A stretch of 62,632 nt of DNA from Planctomycetota bacterium (GTDB taxonomy: Bacteria; Planctomycetota; UBA1135; GCA-002686595), in assembly GCA_016795245.1 (NCBI GenBank), contig JAEUIA010000055.1, positions 1 to 62,632 on the forward strand, written 5' to 3'. Position numbers and translations under genes: made by a program. The notes under the pieces were generated by a model. The model ran no database searches, had not been told where the DNA came from, and saw nothing but the letters and a program-made list of their open reading frames with translations. How positions within the stretch are numbered: position 1 is the stretch's first letter; each line of letters begins with the position of its first letter. Positions 35,508 to 44,580 of the stretch are shown piece by piece.

Positions 35508-36947
35508 TCAATTCTCCGGTGTGACGACCACGCGGCCGCCGGCGATCACGTTGCGGATGCGCGTCGTCGAAACGAGCGGCTCCCCGTCCAGGACGAGCAG
35601 GTCGGCATCCTTGCCCGCTTCGACCGTGCCGATGCGGTCTTGCATATCGAGCGCGCGCGCCGCGCCGATGGTCAACGCCTCGAAGGCCGCTTCGCGGTCG
35701 AGTCCGGCACCGACGGCGAGTCCGGCCATCAAGGGCAGGTCGCGCGACGCAGCCGGATCCATTCCGCCGGAGCCGAGCAGGACCTGGACGCCGGCTTGTT
35801 TCAAACGCGCCGCCAGCGACAGGTCGTTCGCCTCGAACTCGTCCGCACGCGCGCGGCCCAACGGTGCGGGCCACACGATCACGGGGATGCGGCGCTCGGC
35901 GAGTTGCTTGGCGAAGTACGTAGCCTCCGCTCCACCGGCCAGGATCAGGCGCAACCGCCCCAGACTCTCCAGGCCCTGCAACAGCGCGCGGATCTCCGAC
36001 ACGCGGTTGGCGTGCACGATCAGCGGGATCTCGCCGTTCGCGACGCGTGCGACCACCTCATTGTCGTCGTCGTAGCGCGGCGGGTTCGGCTTCTTGTCTT
36101 CCTTGTACTTCTTCTCCTCGAACTTCTTGCCCTTCTCGGTCGCCTCCTTTTCGGCCTTTTCGCGGTCTTTTTTGGCCTTCTTGGCGTCCTTCTCGAGCTC
36201 GGTTTCCTTCTCGGCGATGGCCTTCTTCCAGGCTTCGAGTTCGTGTTTGTACTCGTTCTTCTGCACGAGGTAGTTCTGGCCCGCCTGCAGCGTCGAGACC
36301 AGGCGGTCGACGGTCTCGACGCGCTCGAACGGATCCGCCGCGCGACCGCCCATGCCCATGAACTGTCCTTGCGAATCGAACAGCGGTTGCGAGCCCGAGG
36401 TCAGACCGACCGTCATCCACAGGTTGCACTCGCGCGACAGGATCACGTCCGCGGTGTTCGCCGTCGGCGTCAAGCGCAGCAACGTGCCGAGCCCGCCGAT
36501 GCGCGAGCCCGTCCCGACTTGAACACGCGCCGTCGTCACGCCCGCACGCAAGGTGTCACGGCGCAAGTGGTCGAACCCGTAGATGTCGACACCGTCGGCG
36601 GAACGCGTCGCCGGCGTGGGCGAGGAATCGCTCAATTCGTCCGGGCTGATCCCGAGGGCACCCCACGGATCGATGAATCCTGCGCACACGTACTTGCCGG
36701 AGATCTCGGTCGCGCCGGCGGGCAACGAGAGTCCGGCGCCGACAGCGAGGATCTTCCCGCCGCGCACGATCACTTGCGCGTCGTCGATCACCTGCCCCGG
36801 CCGGAGGATCACATGTTCCGCGCGGATGAAGATCGTTTCAGACGGAACGGCTTCCGCATGTTTCTCCGTCGTGGTCGACGGGGAGATGGATACGGGCAGC
36901 GCAGGCGCCAGAAGCGCCGACGCCAGACAGCCAACAAGCATGTGCAT
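35508..36947 (-). CDS. Secreted amidohydrolase-like pseudoenzyme with charged coiled-coil insert (array member 1)
   Basis: The protein has 479 residues, the first gene of the array. Its signal peptide is MHMLVGCLASALLAPALPVS. Residues about 235-300 form a Lys/Glu-rich helical insert (LEAWKKAIAEKETELEKDAK and on), long enough for a coiled coil. Fold marks are IIVR-type strand AQVIVRGGKILAVGAG, GGLGTLLRLTPT and RIGTVEAGKDADLLVLDGEPL. The HxH site reads CAGFIDPWGALG, without His, and the last loop is GSGGMDPAASRDLPL. A second in-frame ATG lies two codons later. The promoter for the operon should lie in the 325-base gap upstream. Confidence 0.86.
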   Translation of the reverse strand: MHMLVGCLASALLAPALPVSISPSTTTEKHAEAVPSETIFIRAEHVILRPGQVIDDAQVIVRGGKILAVGAGLSLPAGATEISGKYVCAGFIDPWGALGISPDELSDSSPTPATRSADGVDIYGFDHLRRDTLRAGVTTARVQVGTGSRIGGLGTLLRLTPTANTADVILSRECNLWMTVGLTSGSQPLFDSQGQFMGMGGRAADPFERVETVDRLVSTLQAGQNYLVQKNEYKHELEAWKKAIAEKETELEKDAKKAKKDREKAEKEATEKGKKFEEKKYKEDKKPNPPRYDDDNEVVARVANGEIPLIVHANRVSEIRALLQGLESLGRLRLILAGGAEATYFAKQLAERRIPVIVWPAPLGRARADEFEANDLSLAARLKQAGVQVLLGSGGMDPAASRDLPLMAGLAVGAGLDREAAFEALTIGAARALDMQDRIGTVEAGKDADLLVLDGEPLVSTTRIRNVIAGGRVVVTPEN

Positions 36948-37272
36948 GTTGCGACTCCGCCTGGTTGCGAGCTGGACACGGACTGTTCACCGTGCGCAGA
37001 TCGAACCTCTGGAGAGGGGGTGGATGGGGACAGAAAGACGCGTCATCGCCTGACGCGTCCGTTGGGGCGGCGCATGATAGGCGAGGCCGGATCGCGCTGG
37101 GAAGTGGCTACAGGACCTTAGCTCTTGGCCTTGGCTCACTTACGGCTGGCTTACCGGGCGTGCTGCCGGAGCGAGAAAAAGCGACCTCCTGGACTCGCCG
37201 CGGCCGGGCGCGCGGGCCAAGACCCAGGGCTTTCGGCGTTCGGAACCTCACCCCCTCTGGCTCGCTCCCGGT
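36948..37272. other. Divergent intergenic region upstream of the amidohydrolase array, with a perfect hairpin
   Basis: These 325 bases separate the minus-strand array from the plus-strand gene at 37273 and must hold the array promoter. A perfect inverted repeat GACGCGTCA-tcgcc-TGACGCGTC lies at 37037-37059, 90 bases before the first array gene. On the minus strand it is followed by CTTTCTGT, too poor in T for a firm terminator call. It could be an operator or a leader hairpin. I could not identify a convincing -35/-10 pair. Confidence 0.55.
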
Positions 37273-37812
37273 ATGCCCGGACCTCAGAAGCGCACGCTCC
37301 ACCCCCTGCTCTTCGAGCGCTCATATTGGCGTAACCGCTTGCAGGAGCTGAAGTTGGCGCGACAATCGGTGCTCCTCACTCCGCGCCCGGAACTTTCGTC
37401 CGCCTTCGTCGAGGTGGACGAATTTCGTATCCGGGCGCACGACGGGGTGCGCCTCTACGGCCTGCGCGCCCAGTCGCGCATCGGCGGGTGTACGGGGCCT
37501 GCGCGCGTGCGCCTGGTCGGGCCTTCCGACCTGCCGGCGATCGATTGCCAGGCCATCGTCTCCGGTCAGTGCGAATACGTCTTCCAGGAGCCGGCCGGGC
37601 GCAAGCTCGAGGATCGCGTGCTGGACGTGCTGCGGATCTGTCAGCTGGCGGGTGAGACGGATGCCGAATCGAAGCGCGGCGTCTGCCTGTCCTTCGACGA
37701 GGGAGACGAGCCCGACGAGTTCATGATCGCGTCGCGCATCCTCGACACCGATCCAGACCTCGCGCGCGTTCAGCCGCTCGACGACTCGGCCGGCTGGAGC
37801 ACGCTTCAGTAG
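37273..37812 (+). CDS. Hypothetical protein
   Basis: The protein has 179 residues with no signal peptide or membrane segment. The first third is basic and helical ([23 protein letters not shown]). The middle has a strand-rich [18 protein letters not shown] segment that looks like the entry of a hydrolase or binding fold. The last third is acidic ([25 protein letters not shown]). I do not recognise a family. Its 3' end overlaps the convergent deoC gene by 7 bases. It stands alone between the amidohydrolase array and the nucleoside locus, and its codon use looks like that of the neighbours. Confidence 0.7.
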   Translation: MPGPQKRTLHPLLFERSYWRNRLQELKLARQSVLLTPRPELSSAFVEVDEFRIRAHDGVRLYGLRAQSRIGGCTGPARVRLVGPSDLPAIDCQAIVSGQCEYVFQEPAGRKLEDRVLDVLRICQLAGETDAESKRGVCLSFDEGDEPDEFMIASRILDTDPDLARVQPLDDSAGWSTLQ

Positions 37813-38696
37813 CCGCCGGCGGATTTTCCGCCCTGCACGATCGCGACCGAAGCCGACGCACCGAGGCGTGTCGCACCCGCGGCGATCATCGTCTTGGCGT
37901 CCTTCTCGTCGCGGATGCCGCCCGAGGCCTTGACGCCCATCGTCGGTCCGACGGTCTTGCGCATCAGCGCGACGTCGGCAGCGGTGGCGCCGCCTTTCGA
38001 GAAGCCGGTCGAGGTTTTCACGAAGTCGGCGCCGGCCTGGCGCGACAGCTCCGACGCCTTGACCTTCTCGGCGTCCGAGAGCAACCCCGTCTCGAGGATG
38101 ACCTTCAAGCGCGCGCCGAGCTTGTGACACACGTCGGCGACGCCCGCGATGTCGCGGCGCACGAACTCGTGATCGCCGGACTTGAGTGCTCCGACGTTGA
38201 TGACCATGTCGATCTCGCACGCACCGTCTTCGATCGCGCGGCGCGCTTCGTAGGCCTTGACCTCGGGCGTGCTCGCACCGAGCGGAAACCCGACTACGCA
38301 ACAGGTGGCGACGCCTGAGCCTTGCAAGATCTCGGAGCAACGCCGCACCCACGTGCCGTTGACGCAGACGCTCGCGAAACGGTTCTTGCGCGCTTCGTCG
38401 CACAGCTTGTCGACGTCGGCCGCGGTGGCTTCGGGCTTCAAGAGCGTGTGGTCGATGTACGCCGCGATCCCGCCCATGCGCGCCGGATCGGGCAGGTTCA
38501 CCCCGACTCTGCAGGCGCCGGCGGTGACCATTTCATCGACGCGTTCCGGGCAGATCTCGACGCTCAGCGAACTGCACCCCCACTGACCGAATTGCCCGAT
38601 CGCGCCCAGCCCGTGGTCCATGATCTGGTGCGCGATCTCGGCCAGGATCTCTTCGAGCTTGGCGGCGTCGATCGGCTCGGTGACGTTGGTTTTCAT
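37806..38696 (-). CDS. deoC: Deoxyribose-phosphate aldolase with N-terminal extension
   Basis: The protein has 296 residues and splits 2-deoxyribose-5-phosphate into glyceraldehyde-3-phosphate and acetaldehyde. The core starts near residue 77 ([11 protein letters not shown]). It has the catalytic triad: the Asp of [10 protein letters not shown], the Schiff-base Lys of FVKTSTGFS, and the Lys of KASGGIRD. The first 76 residues are extra compared with the usual 210-260-residue enzyme and begin with an amphipathic helix ([18 protein letters not shown]). Such helices serve as encapsulation peptides in microcompartment DeoC enzymes. The frame is open upstream inside rpiB, but ATG 38696, overlapping the rpiB stop by four bases, is the clear start. 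It is the last gene of the nucleoside locus. Confidence 0.94.
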   Translation of the reverse strand: MKTNVTEPIDAAKLEEILAEIAHQIMDHGLGAIGQFGQWGCSSLSVEICPERVDEMVTAGACRVGVNLPDPARMGGIAAYIDHTLLKPEATAADVDKLCDEARKNRFASVCVNGTWVRRCSEILQGSGVATCCVVGFPLGASTPEVKAYEARRAIEDGACEIDMVINVGALKSGDHEFVRRDIAGVADVCHKLGARLKVILETGLLSDAEKVKASELSRQAGADFVKTSTGFSKGGATAADVALMRKTVGPTMGVKASGGIRDEKDAKTMIAAGATRLGASASVAIVQGGKSAGGY

Positions 38697-39493
38697 CGCG
38701 GTGCTTCCTCTCGCGAGCGACTGTTTTCGCGCTCGATGTCCATGATCTTCTTGACGCGCTTGCCGTGGCGCTCTTCGCCGTACGGCGTCGCGAGGAATGC
38801 GCGCACGACTTCGTGGGCTGCCTCGCGCGTGATGACTTTCGCGCCCAGCGTGAGCACGTTGGCGTAGTTGTGCTCGCGCGCGTTCTTGGCCGTCACGCCG
38901 TTCCAGCAATTCGCGGCGCGCACGCCGTTGACCTTGTTGGCGGCCATCGCCGAACCGATGCCGGCGCCGTCGATGACGATGCCGATGTCGGCGTTGTTCT
39001 TGGCGACACTTTCGGCGACTGCGCGCGCAAAGTCGGGATAGTCGACGGCGTTTTCGTCGCGCGTGCCCAGGTCGAAAGTCTGATGACCGAGGGCGCGCAC
39101 CCACTCGATCACGTCGCGCTTGAGCGCAAACCCGCCGTGATCGGACGCGATCGCGACCCGCACGGAACCGGAGTCGCTCGTGGAGCGCTCTTCGAACTTG
39201 ATGCCGCGTCGCCACGCTTCGTCGCGCGCCAGATCCGTGACGATGGCGCCCGGCGGCACGCGCAACGACCCGCCGCGCGCGATCTTGGCGAGCATGTCGG
39301 CGGTGATCAGCTCCGGACCGCGCTGCGGTTTCGCGCGCGCCTCGGAGACCGCAGGCCGCACGGGTTCGCCGCCTGGAGAAACCGTGACGAAGACGCCCGC
39401 GGTGCGCTCCGCGCGGTTCTCGTGCCCGCGCTCGGCCATGACGCGGCCGACCACGCGCTTCACGAGCGCTCGAACGTCGATGCTTTTCGACAT
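38693..39493 (-). CDS. rpiB: RpiB-like sugar-phosphate isomerase with N-terminal extension
   Basis: The protein has 266 residues. Residues about 112-255 are an RpiB/LacAB domain ([56 protein letters not shown]), which interconverts ribose-5-phosphate and ribulose-5-phosphate. The histidines corresponding to those of E. coli RpiB are present (H119, H208), but the catalytic Cys position reads VIDGAGIG, with Asp175. The extra 110 N-terminal residues begin with an amphipathic helix ([17 protein letters not shown]), then a linker, then [29 protein letters not shown]. This last segment resembles targeting or scaffold segments of microcompartment enzymes. The gene overlaps deoC by four bases and lies 50 bases downstream of the OPT transporter gene. 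Confidence 0.87.
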   Translation of the reverse strand: MSKSIDVRALVKRVVGRVMAERGHENRAERTAGVFVTVSPGGEPVRPAVSEARAKPQRGPELITADMLAKIARGGSLRVPPGAIVTDLARDEAWRRGIKFEERSTSDSGSVRVAIASDHGGFALKRDVIEWVRALGHQTFDLGTRDENAVDYPDFARAVAESVAKNNADIGIVIDGAGIGSAMAANKVNGVRAANCWNGVTAKNAREHNYANVLTLGAKVITREAAHEVVRAFLATPYGEERHGKRVKKIMDIERENSRSREEAPR

Positions 39494-39543
39494 GGGCGGG
39501 AGAGTCTACCCGCGCGGAACTGGACTCGCGATCCTCAGTCGGA

Positions 39544-41310
39544 TCAGCCGGGCAAGTGGAGCACCTTCGTCGCGTACAGGATCGACAGCACGACCACGAT
39601 CACGGCCTCGCCCGCGATGAAGCCCGACGCGAGCGGCAGGATCTTCGAGTCGGGGCTCTTCTTGTCCACCGAGCGCCACACGACGTCGATGACGGCGCCG
39701 ATGAACATGGTCGCGACGGCGGTCGCGGGCACGAGCATGCCGATGCCGATGCCGGTCGGCGACGGGACCCAGCGTTTGATCGACTTGAATTGCTCGAGCA
39801 CGGTGAACACGACCCCGAGCACGACGGCGATGCCCAGTGCGGCGAACGCGCTCGGGTGCAGTGCATCGAGGCCCAGTCCGAGCAACTTGGCGAAGCCGAC
39901 CCACTTCTGCGAGATCGGACTCGACAGCGCGTTGTCGCCGGTGAAGCCGAAGTTCTCGCGCAGGATCGGATACATGATCGCGACCATCAACGCGCCCACC
40001 GGCACCGCCATGAGCTGGATGTACGTCAGGTAGCGCGGCGTCGAACCGATCAAGTGGCCCGTGCGGTAGCTCTGCATCAAGCCTTCTGAATCCGCGACGA
40101 TCGTACCGGTCAAGCCGCTGGCAGCCATGTTCGCAGGGATGTTGCCGGGGCTGACCACGCCGAAGACCGCCTGCATCAAGTTGGACAGCGCACTGATCGG
40201 TCCCCAGTTCGTCTCGCCCAAGACGCGCAAGCCAACGAGCATCAACGGAATCGTGAACAGCAGCGCCAGCAGCGTCAGGCCGATCGGCATCCCGAGCTCC
40301 AGCTTCTGCACCAGCACGACGCCGATCCCGGACAACACGATTCCGATCAGCACGTGCCGCATGGGCATGTCGCCCGAATCGACGCGCGCGCCGGTCAGGC
40401 TCTTGAACGACTTCGACAAGACGCGCCACTTGAGCACCAGCGCCGTGAGACCACCCGCGATCATCATTCCGGTGGCAGGCCACATCACCCACAGCAAGAT
40501 GTCACGTTTCGTCGCTGTCTCCGCGATGATCCCGGCGTCCGCCAGGAGCACCGGCGCGATGACCCACGCGAGGATGAGTCCGACGAACATGTTGGCGCAG
40601 ATGCGCAAACCGATGATCATCCCCGACCCGATCATCAACAGGCTCGTCGAGAAGCCCGTGTGCGTCACGTTCGAGAAGCGGTTGATGCGCACCACGATCT
40701 CTTCGTGGATGAAGGCGCGCATGAACAGGAACGCGACGCCGGCCGACGACACCATGCCGAGGATCAGCGAGATGATCGCGTTCTTGGCTTCCGCACCGCG
40801 CGCGTCGAGCACGATCAGCGCTTCACCGGCCGCGAGACCGTCTGCGTAAGGCAGTTTCTCGTCGACGACGAAGTGGCGCCGCATCGGAACGGCCAGGAAC
40901 ACACCGAGCATCCCGGCTGTGGTCAGCCACGAGAAGATCTGCCACGGCGTCATCGCCGATTCGAAGCCGGCGACCTTGTCGATCATGAGCATGTCGAACG
41001 CGGCCATGATCGTGCACATGAACGCGGTCTGTCCCGCGATCGTGCCGGCGGCTTGCGCCAGGTTGCTCTCGAACCGCAGCGCGGTGCGTCCGGCGAACAA
41101 CGCCAGCAACAGGTAGCCGAAGAACGCCGACACGACGGCGATGTTCGGGCCGAAGCCGAGCTTCAAAACGATGTACGGATACGACGCGCCGATGACGGCC
41201 GCGACGAGCAGCGCGACGATGATGCCGCGCATCGTCCACTCGCGCGCATCAGCCGGTTTCACGGGCGGGGAATATTCCTGGGCCTCGCCGGCCGAGTCGT
41301 GGTCGCTCAT
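39544..41310 (-). CDS. OPT family transporter
   Basis: The protein has 588 residues with about 14-16 hydrophobic segments spread over its length, and a short polar N-terminus. Visible OPT marks are [23 protein letters not shown] and [18 protein letters not shown] near the start, [18 protein letters not shown] in the middle, and [14 protein letters not shown] and [17 protein letters not shown] later. OPT proteins carry oligopeptides or metal chelates across the cytoplasmic membrane. The gene sits between the purine nucleoside phosphorylase and RpiB genes on the same strand, so it may import a substrate of this locus. It could also serve peptide products released by the secreted amidohydrolases. 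The substrate is not shown. Confidence 0.88.
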   Translation of the reverse strand: MSDHDSAGEAQEYSPPVKPADAREWTMRGIIVALLVAAVIGASYPYIVLKLGFGPNIAVVSAFFGYLLLALFAGRTALRFESNLAQAAGTIAGQTAFMCTIMAAFDMLMIDKVAGFESAMTPWQIFSWLTTAGMLGVFLAVPMRRHFVVDEKLPYADGLAAGEALIVLDARGAEAKNAIISLILGMVSSAGVAFLFMRAFIHEEIVVRINRFSNVTHTGFSTSLLMIGSGMIIGLRICANMFVGLILAWVIAPVLLADAGIIAETATKRDILLWVMWPATGMMIAGGLTALVLKWRVLSKSFKSLTGARVDSGDMPMRHVLIGIVLSGIGVVLVQKLELGMPIGLTLLALLFTIPLMLVGLRVLGETNWGPISALSNLMQAVFGVVSPGNIPANMAASGLTGTIVADSEGLMQSYRTGHLIGSTPRYLTYIQLMAVPVGALMVAIMYPILRENFGFTGDNALSSPISQKWVGFAKLLGLGLDALHPSAFAALGIAVVLGVVFTVLEQFKSIKRWVPSPTGIGIGMLVPATAVATMFIGAVIDVVWRSVDKKSPDSKILPLASGFIAGEAVIVVVLSILYATKVLHLPG

Positions 41311-41348
41311 GGGGCGTCACGGTAGCGACCGACGCGCGGCCTGCGAAC

Positions 41349-42176
41349 TCAAAGTACCTGGGCGAGCTCCGGGGTGGCGGCTTCGAGCAGGTCGCTGAAG
41401 GACCGGGCGGCGCGCTTGCCGACTTCGATCACTTCCTCGTGGTTGGGCACGTCCTGGGTGATGCCTGCGGCGAAATTCGTGATGCACGAAATGCCCGCGA
41501 CCTTCATCCCGGAGGCGCGTGCGGCCAGAGCTTCGGCCACCGTGCTCATGCCGACCGCGTCCGCGCCGACCCAGGCCAGCATGCGCACTTCGGCCGGGGT
41601 CTCGTAGCTTGGGCCCAGCAGACCGGCGTACACGCCGCGCACGAGCGCGAGCTTCTGACGTTTGGCGACGCCGTCGATCACCGAACCGAGTTCCAAGTCC
41701 CACGGCTTCAGCGCGCCGGCTTCGTTCGCGGCGAGCGGCGTCGTGCCTTGCATGTTGACGTGATCGACGATGCGCATGAGCGTGCCGGGCGGCCAGTCCT
41801 TGTGCAGGCCGCCGGCCGCATTCGTGAGCACGACACGCGCGACCCCGCAGCGCGCGAGTGCGCGCACGCAGCGCGTCACGTCGTCGGCGCTCCAGCCTTC
41901 GTACAAGTGGACGCGACCTTGTTGCGCGACGACGCGCACGCCGCGGATCTCACCGAGCACCAGTTTGCCCGCGTGCCCCGGCACCGAACTCATCGGCATG
42001 CCTTCGAGCTCTGTGTAGGGAATGACGCGCGCCTTTTCGATGCGGTCGGCGAAGACACCCAGGCCCGAACCGAGCACGAACGCGACGTCCACGTTCTGCA
42101 CGCCGTGCTTCGCCAGCGAAGCGGCGAGGCGCGTGACCTGCGCGTTCACGATCGGTGCGAGTCCTGCGGCTTTCAT
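41349..42176 (-). CDS. Purine-nucleoside phosphorylase
   Basis: The protein has 275 residues from the ATG at 42176, of the trimeric PNP-II family. Marks are FVLGSGLGVFAD, the phosphate-binding SVPGHAGKLVLG and GRVHLYEG, LTNAAGGL, and the purine-binding VGMSTVAEALAA and SCITNFAAGI (Asn). It cleaves purine (deoxy)nucleosides with phosphate into base and (deoxy)ribose-1-phosphate. The frame is open upstream to 43064 but only inside the permease gene. The ATG overlaps the permease stop by four bases (ATGA), a direct link between uptake and cleavage. The last residues (DLLEAATPELAQVL) form a normal C-terminal helix. Confidence 0.93.
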   Translation of the reverse strand: MKAAGLAPIVNAQVTRLAASLAKHGVQNVDVAFVLGSGLGVFADRIEKARVIPYTELEGMPMSSVPGHAGKLVLGEIRGVRVVAQQGRVHLYEGWSADDVTRCVRALARCGVARVVLTNAAGGLHKDWPPGTLMRIVDHVNMQGTTPLAANEAGALKPWDLELGSVIDGVAKRQKLALVRGVYAGLLGPSYETPAEVRMLAWVGADAVGMSTVAEALAARASGMKVAGISCITNFAAGITQDVPNHEEVIEVGKRAARSFSDLLEAATPELAQVL

Positions 42177-43426
42177 ACGAACATCCCCGCGATCGTGGCC
42201 GTGGTCCAGCACGCGAACGCGCCGCCGATCATCGCGCGCACGGCGAGTTTGGCAAGGTCCGACTTGCGTTCCGGCACGAGCGCGCTGATCCCGCCGAGCT
42301 GGATGCCGATCGAAGCGAAGTTGGCGAAGCCGCACAGCGCGTACGCCGCGAGCTTGGCCGAGCGCGCGTGTTCGAACGCGGGCGCCGACTCGGGCTGCTG
42401 CAGCATCTTGCCGAGCTCGGTGTAGGCCACGAATTCGTTGATCGAGATCTGGGTGCCGAGGAGCGAGCCTACCTGTTGACAGTCGTGCCAGCCTTCGACG
42501 CCGATCGCCCACGCAAACGGCGAGAAAACCCAGCTGAAGATGCGCTGCAGCGACAACCCGCCGTCGATGCTCAGCCATTCGCCGATCGCGCCCAGAGGCC
42601 AGTTCACGAGCGCCACGAGTGCGATGAACGCGATCAGCATCGCCACGACGTTGAGCCATAGCTTGAGACCGTCGGTCGTGCCGTTCGCCGCCGCTTCGAT
42701 CACGTTCACGGCGGTGCGCTCGATCTTGAGCTCGACCTTGCCCGCGGTCGTCGACGCTTCGCGCTCGGGCATGATGATCTTGGCCATCATGAACGACGCC
42801 GGCGCGCTCATCACCGACGCCGTGATCAAGTGCGGCGCCAGCTCCGGCCCGAGGATCTGCATGTAGATCGCCATGACCGACCCGGCGATCGTCGCGAACC
42901 CGCCGGTCATCAGCGCATTCAGCTCGGAGCGCGTCATCGTGCTCAAGTACGGCTTGATGACGAGCGGCGCTTCGGTCTGGCCCATGAAGATGTTGGCCGC
43001 CGACGCCATCGATTCGCCGCCGGACAGGCCCATCGTCTTGCGCATGACCTTCGCGAGCGCCCACACCAGGACTTGCATCACGCCCAGGTGGTAGAGCACC
43101 GACATCAACGCCGAGACGAAGATGATCACGATCAATCCCGAGCCGGCGAACGCGAACACGAAGCCCGCACCGCCGTCGGTCGCGAGGTGGCCGAACACGG
43201 CGCTCGCCCCGGGCACGGTCATCGACACGAGCTTGTTGACGAATTCAGCAGCCTTCTCGAACAGGCCGCGCCCGATCGGCGTCTGCGTGATCAACGCCAC
43301 GAGCGTCAACTGCAGCGCCACGGCACCGATCACCACGCGCCACGGAAAGCGCTTCTTGTCCCACGAGATCAGCCACGCGCACGCGATGAAGATCGCCACG
43401 CCGATGAGAGCCCGCAGGATAAGCAC
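42173..43426 (-). CDS. nupC: Concentrative nucleoside transporter, NupC/CNT family
   Basis: The protein has 417 residues with about ten hydrophobic segments. CNT marks are GAGFVFAFAGSGLIVIIF, the SGGESMASAANIFMGQTEAPLVIKP region (substrate and Na/H site), MTRSELNALMTGGFATIAGSV, and GTQISINEFVAYTEL. CYALCGFAN-type and GIQLGGISALVPER sequences near the end are also typical. It imports nucleosides across the cytoplasmic membrane. The start is GTG 43426. It is the first gene of the locus nupC-PNP-OPT-rpiB-deoC, with overlap to the phosphorylase gene; the 329 bases upstream should hold the promoter. Confidence 0.94.
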   Translation of the reverse strand: MLILRALIGVAIFIACAWLISWDKKRFPWRVVIGAVALQLTLVALITQTPIGRGLFEKAAEFVNKLVSMTVPGASAVFGHLATDGGAGFVFAFAGSGLIVIIFVSALMSVLYHLGVMQVLVWALAKVMRKTMGLSGGESMASAANIFMGQTEAPLVIKPYLSTMTRSELNALMTGGFATIAGSVMAIYMQILGPELAPHLITASVMSAPASFMMAKIIMPEREASTTAGKVELKIERTAVNVIEAAANGTTDGLKLWLNVVAMLIAFIALVALVNWPLGAIGEWLSIDGGLSLQRIFSWVFSPFAWAIGVEGWHDCQQVGSLLGTQISINEFVAYTELGKMLQQPESAPAFEHARSAKLAAYALCGFANFASIGIQLGGISALVPERKSDLAKLAVRAMIGGAFACWTTATIAGMFV

Positions 43427-43755
43427 GCGCGCACTCTACCCGGCGAAGTGTGCGCGGACGAGCAGGCTCGTCGGAGTGGCAGCCGCGGAATCTGCCTTGT
43501 TGGGTGTGGGCGTCCCGCTGCTCGCGCTGCGCTTTCCCTGCGGAAGAGCCTGCTCGAGCCTCGCGCGGCGGACTCCCCCTGTCGAACAGGAGGCTACCCA
43601 GCCTTCTGTATGCGCCCCACCGGAGTACAGTCTCAAAGCTCTGTCGGGCCGCATGCTACGTCGGCCTTCCGTGACAGCCTGCGCGTGCGCGAGTTGTGAG
43701 AACGTGACATTTAGACGCCGAAACGACCCGGCGTCGAGATCGGGCCCGACCGGCG
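43427..43755. other. Intergenic region without a gene
   Basis: These 329 bases between the nucleoside permease start and the AlkD-like stop contain no convincing frame. They should include the permease promoter (minus strand). I saw no palindrome strong enough to name an operator. Confidence 0.5.
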
Positions 43756-44418
43756 CTACTGCCGGCTCACCATCGCCTCGATCCAGATCGGCGCGAACGG
43801 AGACGTGCAGCCTTTGGACACGGGGTAGTCGCGGAAGACACCCAGCTTTTCGCCGATGGCGAGCGCGCGTTTGCGGTGCTTCGGAAAGTGAATTCCGATC
43901 TGCGCCAGACAGCTGTTCATCGTCCACTGCACGAGCGGATCCGCAGTTCCCATCTCGGCTTCGATGCGATCCAAGAGCGCCTTCAGGTCGAGCCCGTCCG
44001 GACTCCTCACGATGCGTTCGGCGGTCAGGTTCCATCCGGCGCGCGCGGCCATCGAATCTTTCGCGGCCATCCACCTCTGGCGCAGTTCTTCCTTGTCGGG
44101 GTGTTGCTTGACGACGTAGGCATTGAGCCAGTCCGCCAATTGTGCGAAGTCGGCGGAGCGCACCATCCGATCCATCTCGGCGGCGGAGAGCGACTTCGGC
44201 TGGATCACGAGCGTCGCCAAGAGGCGCGCGTCGATGTTCTCGGTTTCCCACAGTTCCAGCGCCAACTCGTGGTAGGTCTTGAGCTTCTTCGCCAGGGTTC
44301 GGATGTCACCGAGTTTCAAGCCGAACTGGTTCTTGCCGGCGCCGTTCTTGGTGTTGCGCGCGCGTACATTCTCGTCGCCGAGCGCTTTGAGCTGCTTGAG
44401 TGTGTCCTTGAGCGTCAT
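43756..44418 (-). CDS. DNA alkylation repair protein (AlkD-like)
   Basis: The protein has 220 residues, all helical, matching the HEAT-like DNA alkylation repair family (AlkC/AlkD relatives). Marks are AGKNQFGLKLGDIRTLAKKLK, HELALELWETENIDARLLATLV, FAQLADWLNAYVV and DPLVQWTMNSCLAQIGIHFPKHRKRAL. The W and D positions of the family's active cleft (LWETENIDAR) are present. It would remove alkylated bases such as N3-/N7-alkylpurines. A more distant subgroup with unknown activity is possible. It is a single gene transcribed away from the divergent operon at 44581. Confidence 0.87.
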   Translation of the reverse strand: MTLKDTLKQLKALGDENVRARNTKNGAGKNQFGLKLGDIRTLAKKLKTYHELALELWETENIDARLLATLVIQPKSLSAAEMDRMVRSADFAQLADWLNAYVVKQHPDKEELRQRWMAAKDSMAARAGWNLTAERIVRSPDGLDLKALLDRIEAEMGTADPLVQWTMNSCLAQIGIHFPKHRKRALAIGEKLGVFRDYPVSKGCTSPFAPIWIEAMVSRQ

Positions 44419-44580
44419 ATGCGCGAGTGTAGTGCGCCGCGTCGAACTGCCGGCGCGTCAGACATCGGTTGCGTTCAAGAATGAGGCTGAGAGCGCCATG
44501 AAACAGGGCAAAAAGCCAAATTTAGCTGAACGGCAAAATATGGCTTGCCGACACTTAGCCGATTCGCTTGACGTATCCGC

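Noticed and set aside
34677..37121. 814-codon open frame on the plus strand opposite the amidohydrolase array
   Set aside because: It is rich in Arg, His, Asp and Val and lacks any family mark. Very GC-rich genes leave the opposite strand open by codon bias, and the minus-strand genes explain the region fully.
43450..43674. Short plus-strand frame in the gap before the nucleoside permease
   Set aside because: Arg/Cys/Ser-rich, no ribosome-binding site, no similarity to anything known.
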